This document shows, piece by piece, positions 53,935-63,079 of a stretch of 64,000 nucleotides of DNA. How positions within the stretch are numbered: the stretch's first letter is position 1; each line of letters begins with the position of its first letter. The stretch comes from Bacteroidota bacterium (GTDB lineage Bacteria > Bacteroidota > Bacteroidia > AKYH767-A > 2013-40CM-41-45): the NCBI GenBank assembly GCA_016720655.1, contig JADKKE010000032.1, positions 930,001-994,000 on the forward strand. The letters run 5' to 3'. Below the pieces are notes generated by a model. It saw only the letters and a program-made list of their open reading frames with translations. It was not told where the DNA came from and made no database searches. The position numbers and the translations under genes were made by a program.

Positions 53935-55248
53935 TCAATGATTTTCAATTTTAAATGTTTTACTTGAATTTGATGTTGTTGTATGCAAAAGATAGATTCC
54001 TGAAGAGAAGGATTGGAGTGAAATTATTTTCTCTTGTTCTCCAGGGTTCAATTCTCCGGAAAGTACCAGTTTGCCGGTACTGTCCAAAAGATGAAATAAA
54101 ATTGAGCCGATCGCATGTTTTCTTTGAAGAACATAATTTCCATTGTAAGTATTCAGCAATTCGCAAAATGTAAGCGGCACATAGTTGTCCTCTTGGTTGA
54201 TGTCATTCAAAGCACTGCAACTAACAGCAATTCCGGGCTGATTTGAAAAAGAGGATTGGCAGGAATTGCAAAAGATTGTTTTTATAAAACAACTTGCTTT
54301 TTGAATCAACTGCGGTTTAGGAAAGGAGCAATGACCGGTACTTAAAGGGACCTGATAATATTGCGAGCAAGTACCGGATGAAGTCAAAATGGAATACAGA
54401 ATTTCAGAACCAGCGGCCCAATAGTATGGCTGGCACAAGCAACTGATCACCTGACCATAGCGGGAGGGCACAACACAATCCAATTCGTCATGAAAATTGA
54501 TCACAGGTATATTCCCATTGTTTAAAACGATGCTGTCTTTAGAAACAGCACCGCAGGAGTTGATCACACCGCGAATCTGATAATTTGATGGAAGTGAATT
54601 CCCGGCAGTATCCAAAATTCCTGCTCTGGAGATTGCATTTGGATCAAAGGCATTTGCTTCAGTCTGGTCCCAGAAAGCGGCATGCATTGCTGTGATTCCA
54701 CCTGCACTTTCACCACCTATAAATAAGTAGTTGGGGTCAATTCGGTACAGAGAAGAATTAGCATAAATAGTGCGCATTGCTGCCCTGGCATCCTGTGCTG
54801 CGCAATAGGTGGCCGTGATAAGTTCGTTGTTGAGGGATTGGCAGAACAGGCAAATTGAAAGAACATCTGTCGCCGCACAATTCCAACCAAGCCGGTAATC
54901 GATAGTAGCACATACAAAACCACGACGGGCATATTCCATGCATTCGTAAGACATTTCTTTTCGACTTCCTGCAAGAAACCCTCCACCGTGCACAAGCAGA
55001 ATGAATGGGCGTTGGATGAAAGTATCAGCAATAAATGAAGGAGAATAAATATCCATTTTCAGCTCTACTTGAGCATGGGTAAATGCATGAAATGGATTTG
55101 CAAATACGATGTTGCTGTCTATTCGAATTTCAGAACTATCGAACAATGCTATTTCTGAAAATCGATCGGCTATGCAATAGTTTTGTGCTATGGAATTATC
55201 AGCAGAAAATATAATTGCTGTAATGATGGAATAGATGTATAATTTCAT
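53935..55248 (-). CDS. Secreted alpha/beta-hydrolase esterase with type IX sorting-like tail
   Basis: The 437-residue protein has a signal peptide (residues 1-22) and an alpha/beta-hydrolase core: VHGGGF (oxyanion hole; about residue 86), GESAGG (nucleophile Ser, about 179), and likely acid/base residues in INFHDELD and STGHC. A linker rich in Cys (CSQYYQ...CNSCQSS) leads to a C-terminal domain of about 75 residues, ending GIYLLHTTTSNSSKTFKIENH, which resembles the type A sorting domains of the type IX secretion system (GIYLv...K..K). It is therefore probably exported to the cell surface. Substrate unknown. Confidence 0.78.
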   Translation of the reverse strand: MKLYIYSIITAIIFSADNSIAQNYCIADRFSEIALFDSSEIRIDSNIVFANPFHAFTHAQVELKMDIYSPSFIADTFIQRPFILLVHGGGFLAGSRKEMSYECMEYARRGFVCATIDYRLGWNCAATDVLSICLFCQSLNNELITATYCAAQDARAAMRTIYANSSLYRIDPNYLFIGGESAGGITAMHAAFWDQTEANAFDPNAISRAGILDTAGNSLPSNYQIRGVINSCGAVSKDSIVLNNGNIPVINFHDELDCVVPSRYGQVISCLCQPYYWAAGSEILYSILTSSGTCSQYYQVPLSTGHCSFPKPQLIQKASCFIKTIFCNSCQSSFSNQPGIAVSCSALNDINQEDNYVPLTFCELLNTYNGNYVLQRKHAIGSILFHLLDSTGKLVLSGELNPGEQEKIISLQSFSSGIYLLHTTTSNSSKTFKIENH

Positions 55249-55264
55249 TTTATTATATTCTTGA

Positions 55265-55633
55265 TTACTTTCGTTTGGAATCTCTGATTTCTAAGGCCTG
55301 TATTACCCATTTTTTTATTTGAACAGCTCGAATATCTTTTTCGCTGGCAATTTTTAGGTGTCTCATGCCTTTGCCTGTACCTTCAAATAAATTGCGAGGA
55401 TCATCAAGTGAGGTCGCATTGAAAAAAGCCAGATTAATGTATGCAGTTGTTTTATATGTATAGATGAAAGCAATATTTGTCTTACCTGAAACATATGTTA
55501 GTTGCCGCCATTTGATTGTTTCGGAAAGCTTTTTCGATGATTGGAGAAGAATTTCCCGGACTTTTTCTGCAAGAATTCTCTTTTCTTCTGGAAAACTGTT
55601 TAATAATTGTTGAGCTTTTTGTTCCATTATCAT
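55265..55633 (-). CDS. DUF1801-like small protein
   Basis: The 122-residue protein has a helical N-terminus (LLNSFPEEKRILAEKVREILLQSSKKLSETIKWR) followed by a mixed strand-helix region (LTYVSGKTNIAFIYTYKTTAYINLAFFNAT ... LFEGTGKGMRHLKIASEKDI), similar to DUF1801 family proteins such as YdhG. Function unknown. It lies 16 bp upstream of the esterase on the same strand, probably cotranscribed. A second ATG two codons in is an alternative start. Confidence 0.7.
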   Translation of the reverse strand: MIMEQKAQQLLNSFPEEKRILAEKVREILLQSSKKLSETIKWRQLTYVSGKTNIAFIYTYKTTAYINLAFFNATSLDDPRNLFEGTGKGMRHLKIASEKDIRAVQIKKWVIQALEIRDSKRK

Positions 55634-55999
55634 TCAACATTTTTTGTTTTGAGGAATTCAGGATCATTCTTGAAACAAACTGAACCTATGTTCAGGCATC
55701 ATTAGCAAGTTAATTTTTGAAGATCTTTATTCCTAAAAAACCGAACACATTTTGCTTTCCCCAAGATACACAATTTCTCAAATCAACCGATTCTTGGTAG
55801 TTAACCATGTTTTGAATATGAAGAAATATCAGTAAATCCACACGACAAGTCACACAATAAATGAAATGATTAATTCTGAACGTGTGGCAGAAAAAAATAT
55901 TTGGTAGTAACAACAAACGTTAAAGTCTCACTGAGATGATCAGTGGGGAGATGGAAAATTGCAGCAAACAGGATGGTTTTAGCAAAATTTTGTTTAATG
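55634..55999. other. Gene-free spacer before osmC
   Basis: No plausible gene, strong hairpin or repeat array is seen. A 68-codon minus-strand frame (55710-55916) shows no family features and is not accepted. Confidence 0.5.
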
Positions 56000-56064
56000 T
56001 GATTTGTATCAAATGTTAAACTGATTTTTCTCATGAGAATTCAGGCGATCTTTTCGCAATTTTG
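56000..56064 (+). promoter_or_regulatory. Tandem Crp/Fnr-type sites and promoter of the OsmC gene
   Basis: TGATTTGTATCA (56000-56011) and TGATTTTTCTCA (56022-56033) have centres 22 bp apart. CAATTTTG (56057-56064, one mismatch to TAnnTTTG) begins 29.5 bp after the proximal centre and 23 bp before the start codon. Confidence 0.6.
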
Positions 56065-56086
56065 ACATCGTTTAAATCGGATAGCC

Positions 56087-56536
56087 ATGACTGTCGATAC
56101 AAAGATTCAAAATCAGTACAAAGTCTCACTTGACTGGGATGATAATTTCGATTCAGCAACAGTTCATGCCGGAGTCAGATCTCCTTTGATGATCGGACCT
56201 CCTCCTGAATTTAATGGCAAGGAATCAATTTGGTCGCCTGAGCACCTGTTGATTTCTTCCTTGTCATCTTGCTATACAACAACGTTCATGCATTTTGCCA
56301 AGCTGTTGAAAGCACCGATTCGAAAATTTCATGTTGAAGCTTCCGTTGAATTTGAAAGAGAAGGCAATGGTCCATACGAGGCAAAACGCTTTATTGTTCA
56401 TCCGTTTATTGAGTTCATGAATAATCCGGGAGAAAATGTGATTGAAAGTTTATTGGCGAAAGCAGAAAAATATTGCATTATCAGCAAGTCAGTAAAAGGA
56501 GAGGTTATTATCGAGGCTAGTGTTCGTTTAAATTAG
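56087..56536 (+). CDS. OsmC-family peroxiredoxin-like protein
   Basis: The 149-residue protein has the OsmC signatures: WSPEHLLISSLSSCYTTTFMHFAK with the peroxidatic Cys (C62) and Glu (E52), and the second Cys in EKYCIISKSVKG (C130). OsmC/Ohr proteins reduce organic peroxides through this Cys pair. It has its own tandem Crp/Fnr-type promoter, consistent with a stress role, and ends before a very strong terminator. OsmC versus Ohr assignment is not certain. Confidence 0.9.
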   Translation: MTVDTKIQNQYKVSLDWDDNFDSATVHAGVRSPLMIGPPPEFNGKESIWSPEHLLISSLSSCYTTTFMHFAKLLKAPIRKFHVEASVEFEREGNGPYEAKRFIVHPFIEFMNNPGENVIESLLAKAEKYCIISKSVKGEVIIEASVRLN

Positions 56537-56553
56537 GTTGATTGTGTTGTTTT

Positions 56554-56609
56554 CCCCTTCTTTCTAAAGTCCATTGGCTAGATCGGATTTGTAGAAAGAA
56601 GGGGTTTTT
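56554..56609 (+). terminator. Strong terminator after osmC
   Basis: CCCCTTCTTTCTA (56554-56566) pairs perfectly with TAGAAAGAAGGGG (56592-56604), followed by TTTTT. A short frame (56542-56769) read across it is spurious. The rest of the gap to 56886 shows no other feature. Confidence 0.9.
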
Positions 56610-56886
56610 CTATTTTGTTAATTTAATTATGATGCTCATTGTTGTGAACAGATTATTCATTTCGTTTTTCACCGTAATGGGATTTATTACGTCTAAATTA
56701 ATATCTCAGACCCTTGGCAGATTGAGGCGGTACCTGCAGCTGATTTTTGTCATGTTTGTTGTTGACTGAAAGTGTTTTTTTTACGAATCAAAGGCTGGGT
56801 TATCACAATTGCCGGAATGTATTAACCGGAGATGATTGGTGTTTAATTTATGCTTTTGAGCTGGTTAATTAATTTTTGAAACGATT

Positions 56887-59292
56887 ATGGTTACAATAGA
56901 AACAGCATTAACATGCTATCATTGCGGTGAAGATTGCAAAGATGAAGTCATCCGCCGTGATGATAAGGTTTTCTGTTGTGAAGGTTGTAAATTGGTTTTT
57001 GAGATACTTCAGGAGAATAATTTATGTTCTTACTATCAGTACAATGCTTCTCCCGGACAATCACCAAAAGGAAGATTTCTAGAGGAGAAATATGCATTTC
57101 TTGACGATGATCAAGTACGAAAAAAACTGGTCAACTTTACTGATGGTAAATACACGACAATCAATTTCTACATTCCTCATATGCATTGCAGCAGTTGTAT
57201 CTGGTTGTTGGAGCATTTGAGCAGAATTAATTCAGCGGTGGTTCGTTCCCAGGTGAATTTTCTGAAACGTGAAACGATTGTTGTATTTGAAGAACAAAAG
57301 ATCAGTCTGCGACAGGTTGTGGAGATGTTGACAATGATCGGGTATGAGCCTGTAATCAATTTGAATGATCTGGAAAACAGACAAGCAGCACCTAAAAACA
57401 GAACAAGAATCTATAAAATTGGTATAGCCGGCTTTGCGTTTGGCAATATTATGCTCTTTAGTTTTCCGGAATATTTTTCACTGAGTGATTATATAGACCC
57501 GGGTTTCAAAGGAGTATTTAGTTATATCAACCTGGCACTATCACTACCGGTATTCTTTTATTGTTCCTCGCAATTTTTTGTGTCAGCTTTTGCAAGTTTA
57601 AAACAGAAATTCCTAAACATTGATGTACCAATTGCACTTGGGATTCTTGTCATGTTTGTGCGTAGTCTGCTTGAAATTGCTACAGCCACAGGAGCAGGGT
57701 ATTTGGACACGATGTCTGGACTTGTCTTTTTTATGTTGTTGGGTCGGATGTTTCAGGACAAAACTTACGAGACACTCTCTTTCGAAAGAGATTACAAATC
57801 ATTTTTCCCGATAGCAGTTATGTGTCGAAAGGAGGGAAGGGAAACCTCGGTTCCTGTTTCACAATTGAAAATCGGAGATCGGATTTTGATCCGCAATGAA
57901 GAATTGGTTCCTGCTGATGCTGTTTTGATAAAAGGAAGTGCCCAGATAGATTATTCTTTCGTAACCGGTGAATCAATCCCTGTTGAGCGAAAATCAGGTG
58001 AATTGATTTATGCCGGAGGCAAGCAGAAAGGGGCGCTTGTTGAATTGGAAGTTGTGAAGGAAGTTTCTCAAAGTTATCTCACACAATTGTGGAACAAAGA
58101 CGCTTATTTGCAAAAGCATGACGATGGGAAGTTCCAGCAACTGGTAAATCAAATCAGCCATTATTTCACTTTTGTAATTGTTGGTTTGTCACTACTCGCA
58201 TTGGGATTTTGGTTTCTTCAAGGAGATCACCTGCGTGGATGGAATGCATTTACGGCAGTGTTAATTATTGCATGTCCATGTGCTCTTGCAATTTCTTCAC
58301 CGTTTACATTGGGAAATATTCTACGAATTTTCGGTAGAAATGAATTTTATCTCAAGAATTTTGCTGTGATTGAAAAATTGGCGAAAATTTCGACTATAGT
58401 TTTTGACAAAACAGGAACCTTGACTCATAACAATTCAGCATCCGTTAATTTTCATGGTGATCCTTTAACGGAGGAAGAAACATTAAAAGTGCGATCCCTG
58501 GTACATCAATCCTCTCATCCCTTAAGTCAGCTTATTTTTAAAAGTATCAAGGGCTCATCCTTGAAATTGGTGAATGATTATATGGAAATTCCAGGCGAAG
58601 GCTTGTCAGGAAATGTTAGTGATTCAAAGGTTCGGTTGGGATCAGCCGCATTCACAGCTACGGCAATTGAATACACATCTGATAAGGATCTCACAACAAG
58701 AGTGTTTCTTAGTATCAATAATCTTCCGAGAGGTTATTTTTCATTTAAAAATAATTATAGGGAAGGACTTGTGGAATTGGTGGAGTATTTAAAACGAAAG
58801 AAATTTGAATTGGTAGTATTGTCTGGAGATAATGAAGGAGAGAAGAAATACCTGTCAAAAGTGTTCGGCACGCAAGCAAGTATACTTTTCCGTCAGACAC
58901 CAGCCAATAAGTTAAAAGCCATACAGGAATTGCAACAGGATGGAAAGCATGTGCTGATGATCGGAGATGGCTTGAATGATGCTGGCGCCCTCAAACAAAG
59001 TGATGTCGGTATTTCAATTTCTGATGATATCAATAATTTCTCCCCGGCTTGTGATGCAATTTTAAATGCAGGAAAATTCCGTTGGTTGGGGAGCATCCTT
59101 GCTATTTCCAGGGCAAGTCACCGGATTATTCTTGGAAGCTTTGTGATTGCATTGGGCTACAATTTCATCGGGCTTTATTTCGCAATGCAGGGAACCTTGT
59201 CGCCTGTGATCGCTGCTATTTTAATGCCGATCAGTTCCATATCAATTATTGCTTTCACCACGGGTATGTCCAATTTTATAGCGAGAAGATAA
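56887..59292 (+). CDS. ccoI: Copper-translocating P-type ATPase for cbb3 oxidase assembly (CcoI)
   Basis: The 801-residue protein has an N-terminal Cys-rich segment (CYHCGEDC and CCEGC; C10, C13, C17, C30, C31, C34), a metal-binding domain with HMHCSSC (C101, C104), eight membrane helices, the CPC ion site (IIACPCALAIS, near 464), the phosphorylation site DKTGTLT (about 506) and the GDGLNDAGAL hinge. This is the CcoI/FixI type, which moves copper for cbb3 oxidase assembly. The cco structural genes follow 0.24 kb downstream. No Crp/Fnr-type site is seen before it. Confidence 0.9.
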   Translation: MVTIETALTCYHCGEDCKDEVIRRDDKVFCCEGCKLVFEILQENNLCSYYQYNASPGQSPKGRFLEEKYAFLDDDQVRKKLVNFTDGKYTTINFYIPHMHCSSCIWLLEHLSRINSAVVRSQVNFLKRETIVVFEEQKISLRQVVEMLTMIGYEPVINLNDLENRQAAPKNRTRIYKIGIAGFAFGNIMLFSFPEYFSLSDYIDPGFKGVFSYINLALSLPVFFYCSSQFFVSAFASLKQKFLNIDVPIALGILVMFVRSLLEIATATGAGYLDTMSGLVFFMLLGRMFQDKTYETLSFERDYKSFFPIAVMCRKEGRETSVPVSQLKIGDRILIRNEELVPADAVLIKGSAQIDYSFVTGESIPVERKSGELIYAGGKQKGALVELEVVKEVSQSYLTQLWNKDAYLQKHDDGKFQQLVNQISHYFTFVIVGLSLLALGFWFLQGDHLRGWNAFTAVLIIACPCALAISSPFTLGNILRIFGRNEFYLKNFAVIEKLAKISTIVFDKTGTLTHNNSASVNFHGDPLTEEETLKVRSLVHQSSHPLSQLIFKSIKGSSLKLVNDYMEIPGEGLSGNVSDSKVRLGSAAFTATAIEYTSDKDLTTRVFLSINNLPRGYFSFKNNYREGLVELVEYLKRKKFELVVLSGDNEGEKKYLSKVFGTQASILFRQTPANKLKAIQELQQDGKHVLMIGDGLNDAGALKQSDVGISISDDINNFSPACDAILNAGKFRWLGSILAISRASHRIILGSFVIALGYNFIGLYFAMQGTLSPVIAAILMPISSISIIAFTTGMSNFIARR

Positions 59293-59447
59293 GTTTCGAC
59301 TTAAACACCCTGATTATAATGGTGTTTGTAAGTTAAAAGCCTTGCCTGTTTTAATTTTAATATTCCCTCTTCTTAATTTCATGCTGCCAAGCATAACTTG
59401 CTTATAAACAAGCTCTTGCAAATGAATAGTTTGGTCAATTTCAAATG

Positions 59448-59512
59448 TGATAAATGTCATTTGTTCAGGTGACTATCATCATGAAGCAGTGTATGATTTG
59501 AGAATATTTTTG
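59448..59512 (+). promoter_or_regulatory. Tandem Crp/Fnr-type sites and promoter of the cco operon
   Basis: TGATAAATGTCA (59448-59459, within TGTGATAAATGTCATT) and TGACTATCATCA (59470-59481) have centres 22 bp apart. TATTTTTG (59505-59512, perfect TAnnTTTG) begins 29.5 bp after the proximal centre. Confidence 0.65.
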
Positions 59513-59534
59513 ATCGCAAATCACTTACGTGGAA

Positions 59535-59711
59535 ATGAGTGTAATCTTTCTACTTATTCTCTTTAGTTTAATTCTTGCCGTCGGTTTCTTAATTGCTTTT
59601 ATCTGGAGCGTTAAGGATGGGCAATATGACGACGATTACACACCCTCTGTGAGAATACTCTTTGATAGCGATCAACCAACAAGAAATAATACAACAAACG
59701 AGGATTTATGA
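59535..59711 (+). CDS. ccoS: cbb3 oxidase assembly protein CcoS
   Basis: From ATG 59535 the 58-residue protein has one membrane helix (MSVIFLLILFSLILAVGFLIAFIWSVKDGQYDD), the CcoS pattern with the FxWxxxxGQYDD end. CcoS helps put cofactors into CcoN. Its stop overlaps the CcoNO start (ATGA, 4 bp). A GTG two codons upstream is an alternative start. Confidence 0.88.
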   Translation: MSVIFLLILFSLILAVGFLIAFIWSVKDGQYDDDYTPSVRILFDSDQPTRNNTTNEDL

Positions 59712-61798
59712 CCATTGAAAAATTCAGTTACGACAATAAGATTGTCCGAAATTTTGCCGTTGCCACGATTATTTGGGGCTTAGTAGGCATGCTTGTTGGG
59801 CTCATTGTAGCTCTTCAATTAACGAATCCCAAACTAAATCTTGCGCCTTTCCTGACATTTGGAAGATTGCGCCCGCTTCACACGAATGCTGTAATTTTTG
59901 CATTTGTTGGGAACGGTATTTTTATGGGAGTTTATTATTCACTCCAGCGTTTACTCAAAGCCAGAATGTTCAGTGATGCTTTGAGTAAAATTCATTTTTG
60001 GGGATGGCAGCTGATTATAGTTTCGGCTGCTCTCACGCTTCCATTCGGCATCACAACAAGTAAAGAGTATGCTGAATTGGAGTGGCCAATTGATATCATG
60101 ATTGCGCTGATTTGGGTAGTATTTGCGATCAACCTTTTTGGAACGATTTTTAAACGCAGGGAGCGCCATCTGTATGTGGCAATTTGGTTTTACATCGCAA
60201 CAGTCATAACAGTTGCCGTATTGCATATTGTAAATTCACTTGCATTACCTGTGAGCTTCTTAAAAAGTTATTCCATTTTCGCCGGAGTTCAGGATGCACT
60301 AGTTCAGTGGTGGTATGGACACAACGCGGTTGCTTTCTTTTTAACAACGCCTTATCTGGGATTGATGTATTACTTCGTTCCAAAGGCTGCAAACCGACCT
60401 GTGTATTCCTACAAATTGTCAATTATTCACTTTTGGGCTTTGATCTTTCTGTACATCTGGGCAGGACCACACCATCTGTTGTATACATCATTGCCTGATT
60501 GGGCTCAATCACTTGGGGTTGTGTTCTCCATTATGCTCATTGCACCTTCCTGGGGAGGTATGATCAATGGATTGTTGACTCTGCGTGGTGCATGGGATAA
60601 GGTTCGTGAAAGCGTTGTATTGAAGTTCATGGTAGTGGCTGTAACGGCTTACGGTATGTCGACTTTTGAAGGCCCGATGCTTTCTATTAAGAGTGTGAAT
60701 GCGATTTCTCACTTTACAGACTGGACAATTGCTCACGTTCACATTGGAGCAATGGGTTGGAATGGGATGCTCACATTTGGTATCCTCTATTGGTTGATTC
60801 CGTTATTGTACAACAAGCCACTGTTCAGTAAGAAGCTTTCGAATTTCCATTTCTGGATAGCCACATTGGGTATTCTCTTTTATGCAATTCCTTTGTATTG
60901 GGCAGGCTTCACTCAATCTCTGATGTGGAAAGATTTTACGCCAGATGGTGTCTTGCGTTATCCAAATTTCCTGGAAACAGTTGTTCAGATTCTTCCGATG
61001 TACAAACTTCGTGTTGTTGGTGGTTCCCTCTATTTCATTGGTGTGATTGTCATGATTTACAACCTTTGGAAAACTGCGGCATCCGGAAAATTCATCGGTG
61101 ACGAGGCAGCAGAAGCTGCACCACTTGAAAAAATTGCTCCTGCATCACATGGTCACTGGCACCGTTGGATTGAACGCAGACCGGTTCAGTTTTTATTGCT
61201 CTCACTTGTTGCAATTCTAATTGGAGGTATCGTTGAGATTGTACCAATGATGACAATAAAATCGAATGTACCAACGATCACATCAGTGAAACCATATACA
61301 CCTTTGGAATTGGAAGGCCGCGATATTTATATCCGTGAAGGATGCTATACCTGCCACAGCCAGATGGTCCGTCCGTTCCGTTCCGAAACAGAACGTTACG
61401 GTGAATATTCCAAAGCCGGTGAATTTGTTTATGATCACCCATTCCAATGGGGTTCGAAACGTACCGGTCCGGATCTTGCACGTGAAGGAGGTAAGTATCC
61501 GAATTCATGGCATTACAATCACATGATGGATCCTACAATTATGTCACCGGGTTCAATTATGCCGGCATACGAATTCATGCTTGAGACTGATTTGGATGTT
61601 TCATCTACCGCAGCAAAAATCAGGACCATGCAAAAACTGGGAGTACCATATCCGGATGGATTCGATGCTCAGGCGAATGATGCACTGGTAAAACAATCCG
61701 CTGAAATCGCAGCAGATCTTGAAAAGGCAGGAATCAAAGTTGATTCGAAGAAGGAAATCATTGCTTTGATTGCTTATCTGCAAAGGCTTGGGTACTGA
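59708..61798 (+). CDS. ccoN: cbb3 cytochrome oxidase, fused CcoN-CcoO subunits
   Basis: The 696-residue protein fuses the catalytic heme-copper subunit CcoN to the mono-heme cytochrome CcoO. The CcoN part has RLRPLH (H58), YGHNAVAFFLT, the metal-site HH in GPHHLLY and TIAHVHIGAMG. It then links through a membrane anchor (about residues 500-520) to the CcoO domain with REGCYTCHSQMVRPFRSE (heme near residue 546). This fusion is common in Bacteroidota. It reduces oxygen with high affinity at the membrane. Unlike the NorB-like protein at 30478, all expected metal and heme His are present. Confidence 0.95.
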   Translation: MTIEKFSYDNKIVRNFAVATIIWGLVGMLVGLIVALQLTNPKLNLAPFLTFGRLRPLHTNAVIFAFVGNGIFMGVYYSLQRLLKARMFSDALSKIHFWGWQLIIVSAALTLPFGITTSKEYAELEWPIDIMIALIWVVFAINLFGTIFKRRERHLYVAIWFYIATVITVAVLHIVNSLALPVSFLKSYSIFAGVQDALVQWWYGHNAVAFFLTTPYLGLMYYFVPKAANRPVYSYKLSIIHFWALIFLYIWAGPHHLLYTSLPDWAQSLGVVFSIMLIAPSWGGMINGLLTLRGAWDKVRESVVLKFMVVAVTAYGMSTFEGPMLSIKSVNAISHFTDWTIAHVHIGAMGWNGMLTFGILYWLIPLLYNKPLFSKKLSNFHFWIATLGILFYAIPLYWAGFTQSLMWKDFTPDGVLRYPNFLETVVQILPMYKLRVVGGSLYFIGVIVMIYNLWKTAASGKFIGDEAAEAAPLEKIAPASHGHWHRWIERRPVQFLLLSLVAILIGGIVEIVPMMTIKSNVPTITSVKPYTPLELEGRDIYIREGCYTCHSQMVRPFRSETERYGEYSKAGEFVYDHPFQWGSKRTGPDLAREGGKYPNSWHYNHMMDPTIMSPGSIMPAYEFMLETDLDVSSTAAKIRTMQKLGVPYPDGFDAQANDALVKQSAEIAADLEKAGIKVDSKKEIIALIAYLQRLGY

Positions 61799-61860
61799 TA
61801 TTAAAATAAAAGATCAACAAACTGCACAGAAATAATTCCATAACCCATAAAACCTATACT

Positions 61861-62046
61861 ATGTTTAAGAATTATTTGCAAGGAATTGAAGGGATCGCGA
61901 CTTATCCGCTCTTCTCCCTCGTCGTTTTCTTCCTCTTTTTCATCGTGATGGGAATCTGGGTGATGAAATCAGACGCAGCTGCTATGCAGGAGCTTGGCTC
62001 CATGCCATTAAATGACACACCCGTACATCATTCAGAAAATAATTAA
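61861..62046 (+). CDS. ccoQ: cbb3 oxidase subunit CcoQ
   Basis: The 61-residue protein has one membrane helix (FSLVVFFLFFIVMGIWVMKSD) and a short polar tail, matching CcoQ/FixQ, a small stabilising subunit. It is between ccoNO and ccoP in the same operon. Confidence 0.85.
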   Translation: MFKNYLQGIEGIATYPLFSLVVFFLFFIVMGIWVMKSDAAAMQELGSMPLNDTPVHHSENN

Positions 62047-62057
62047 ACCGTGAACGT

Positions 62058-63059
62058 ATGAACCCGAATAAAAATAAATTTCTGCGCTTCTTCACATTGT
62101 CAGGAGGAATTCTCTTGTACTCAATCCAGGCAATCGGACAGCAAGTTGCAGTAGCAGATTCGACATTAAAAGAGCAACCCATTCAGATACCAAGGATGTT
62201 TTTTGAGCCGGCAACATATATCTGGCTACTCATCGGTGGCATCCTCATTGCTGTAATATTTGCACTAAGCCATACGATTAATGTTTTAACAAAAACATTG
62301 GACGAGAAGTCAGGACGCACCGTTCAAGGTGCTGTTCCGGGTGTAACTGAACATGTTCGTCGACAAACATCCTGGAATAAATTGATGCAGATGATGACTA
62401 AATCTGTTCCGGTTGAAAGAGAAAGGGATGTTATGCTTGACCATAATTACGATGGAATCAGGGAGCTGGATAACCAGTTACCACCGTGGTGGAAATGGGG
62501 GTTTTACATTACTATCATCTTCGCATTTGTTTACCTGATAAATTATCATGTTTCCGGATCCGGCAAACTCCAGATTGCAGAGTACGATGAAGAAATGAAG
62601 ATGGCCAATGATGCGAAGGAAGCGAGATTGAAAAATGATGCCAATTTTGTGACTGAAGCAAACGTGATTAAGTTGACGGATGAAAATTCTCTTGCGCAAG
62701 GCAAAGATATCTTTGTAAAATTCTGTGTTGCATGCCATGGAGATAAAGGTCAAGGAAATGTAGGTCCCAATATGACGGATAACTATTGGATTCATGGTGG
62801 CGGTATAAAAAACATATTCGCAACAATTACCAATGGCGTACCTTCAAAAGGAATGATCTCCTGGAAAAGTCAGCTTTCACCAAAACAAATTCAGGTTGTG
62901 GGCAGTTATATTCTCACACTGGAAGGCACGAACCCTCCGGGAGCAAAAGAAGCACAAGGGACGATATGGCAGGAAGCTACTGTTTCAGCCGATAGTACAG
63001 CCGGAAAATCAGACAGCACGGTGGTGTTGATGGATTCAACTGCTGCTAAAAAAATATAA
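62058..63059 (+). CDS. ccoP: cbb3 oxidase subunit CcoP with a single heme
   Basis: The 333-residue protein has two membrane helices (about 54-76 and 147-163) around the CcoP signature NQLPPWWKWGFYITIIFAFVYL, then one cytochrome c domain with CVACH (223-227) and a likely distal Met in GMISWK. Proteobacterial CcoP has two such domains; this one has one. The C-terminal tail is Ala/Ser/Asp-rich. CcoP delivers electrons to CcoN. Confidence 0.9.
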   Translation: MNPNKNKFLRFFTLSGGILLYSIQAIGQQVAVADSTLKEQPIQIPRMFFEPATYIWLLIGGILIAVIFALSHTINVLTKTLDEKSGRTVQGAVPGVTEHVRRQTSWNKLMQMMTKSVPVERERDVMLDHNYDGIRELDNQLPPWWKWGFYITIIFAFVYLINYHVSGSGKLQIAEYDEEMKMANDAKEARLKNDANFVTEANVIKLTDENSLAQGKDIFVKFCVACHGDKGQGNVGPNMTDNYWIHGGGIKNIFATITNGVPSKGMISWKSQLSPKQIQVVGSYILTLEGTNPPGAKEAQGTIWQEATVSADSTAGKSDSTVVLMDSTAAKKI

Positions 63060-63079
63060 AAAAAAGGAAGAAAGTGTTT

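Noticed and set aside
55710..55916. 68-codon minus-strand frame
   Set aside because: No family features and low-complexity content.
56542..56769. 75-codon plus-strand frame after osmC
   Set aside because: It begins just before and runs through a perfect terminator hairpin.
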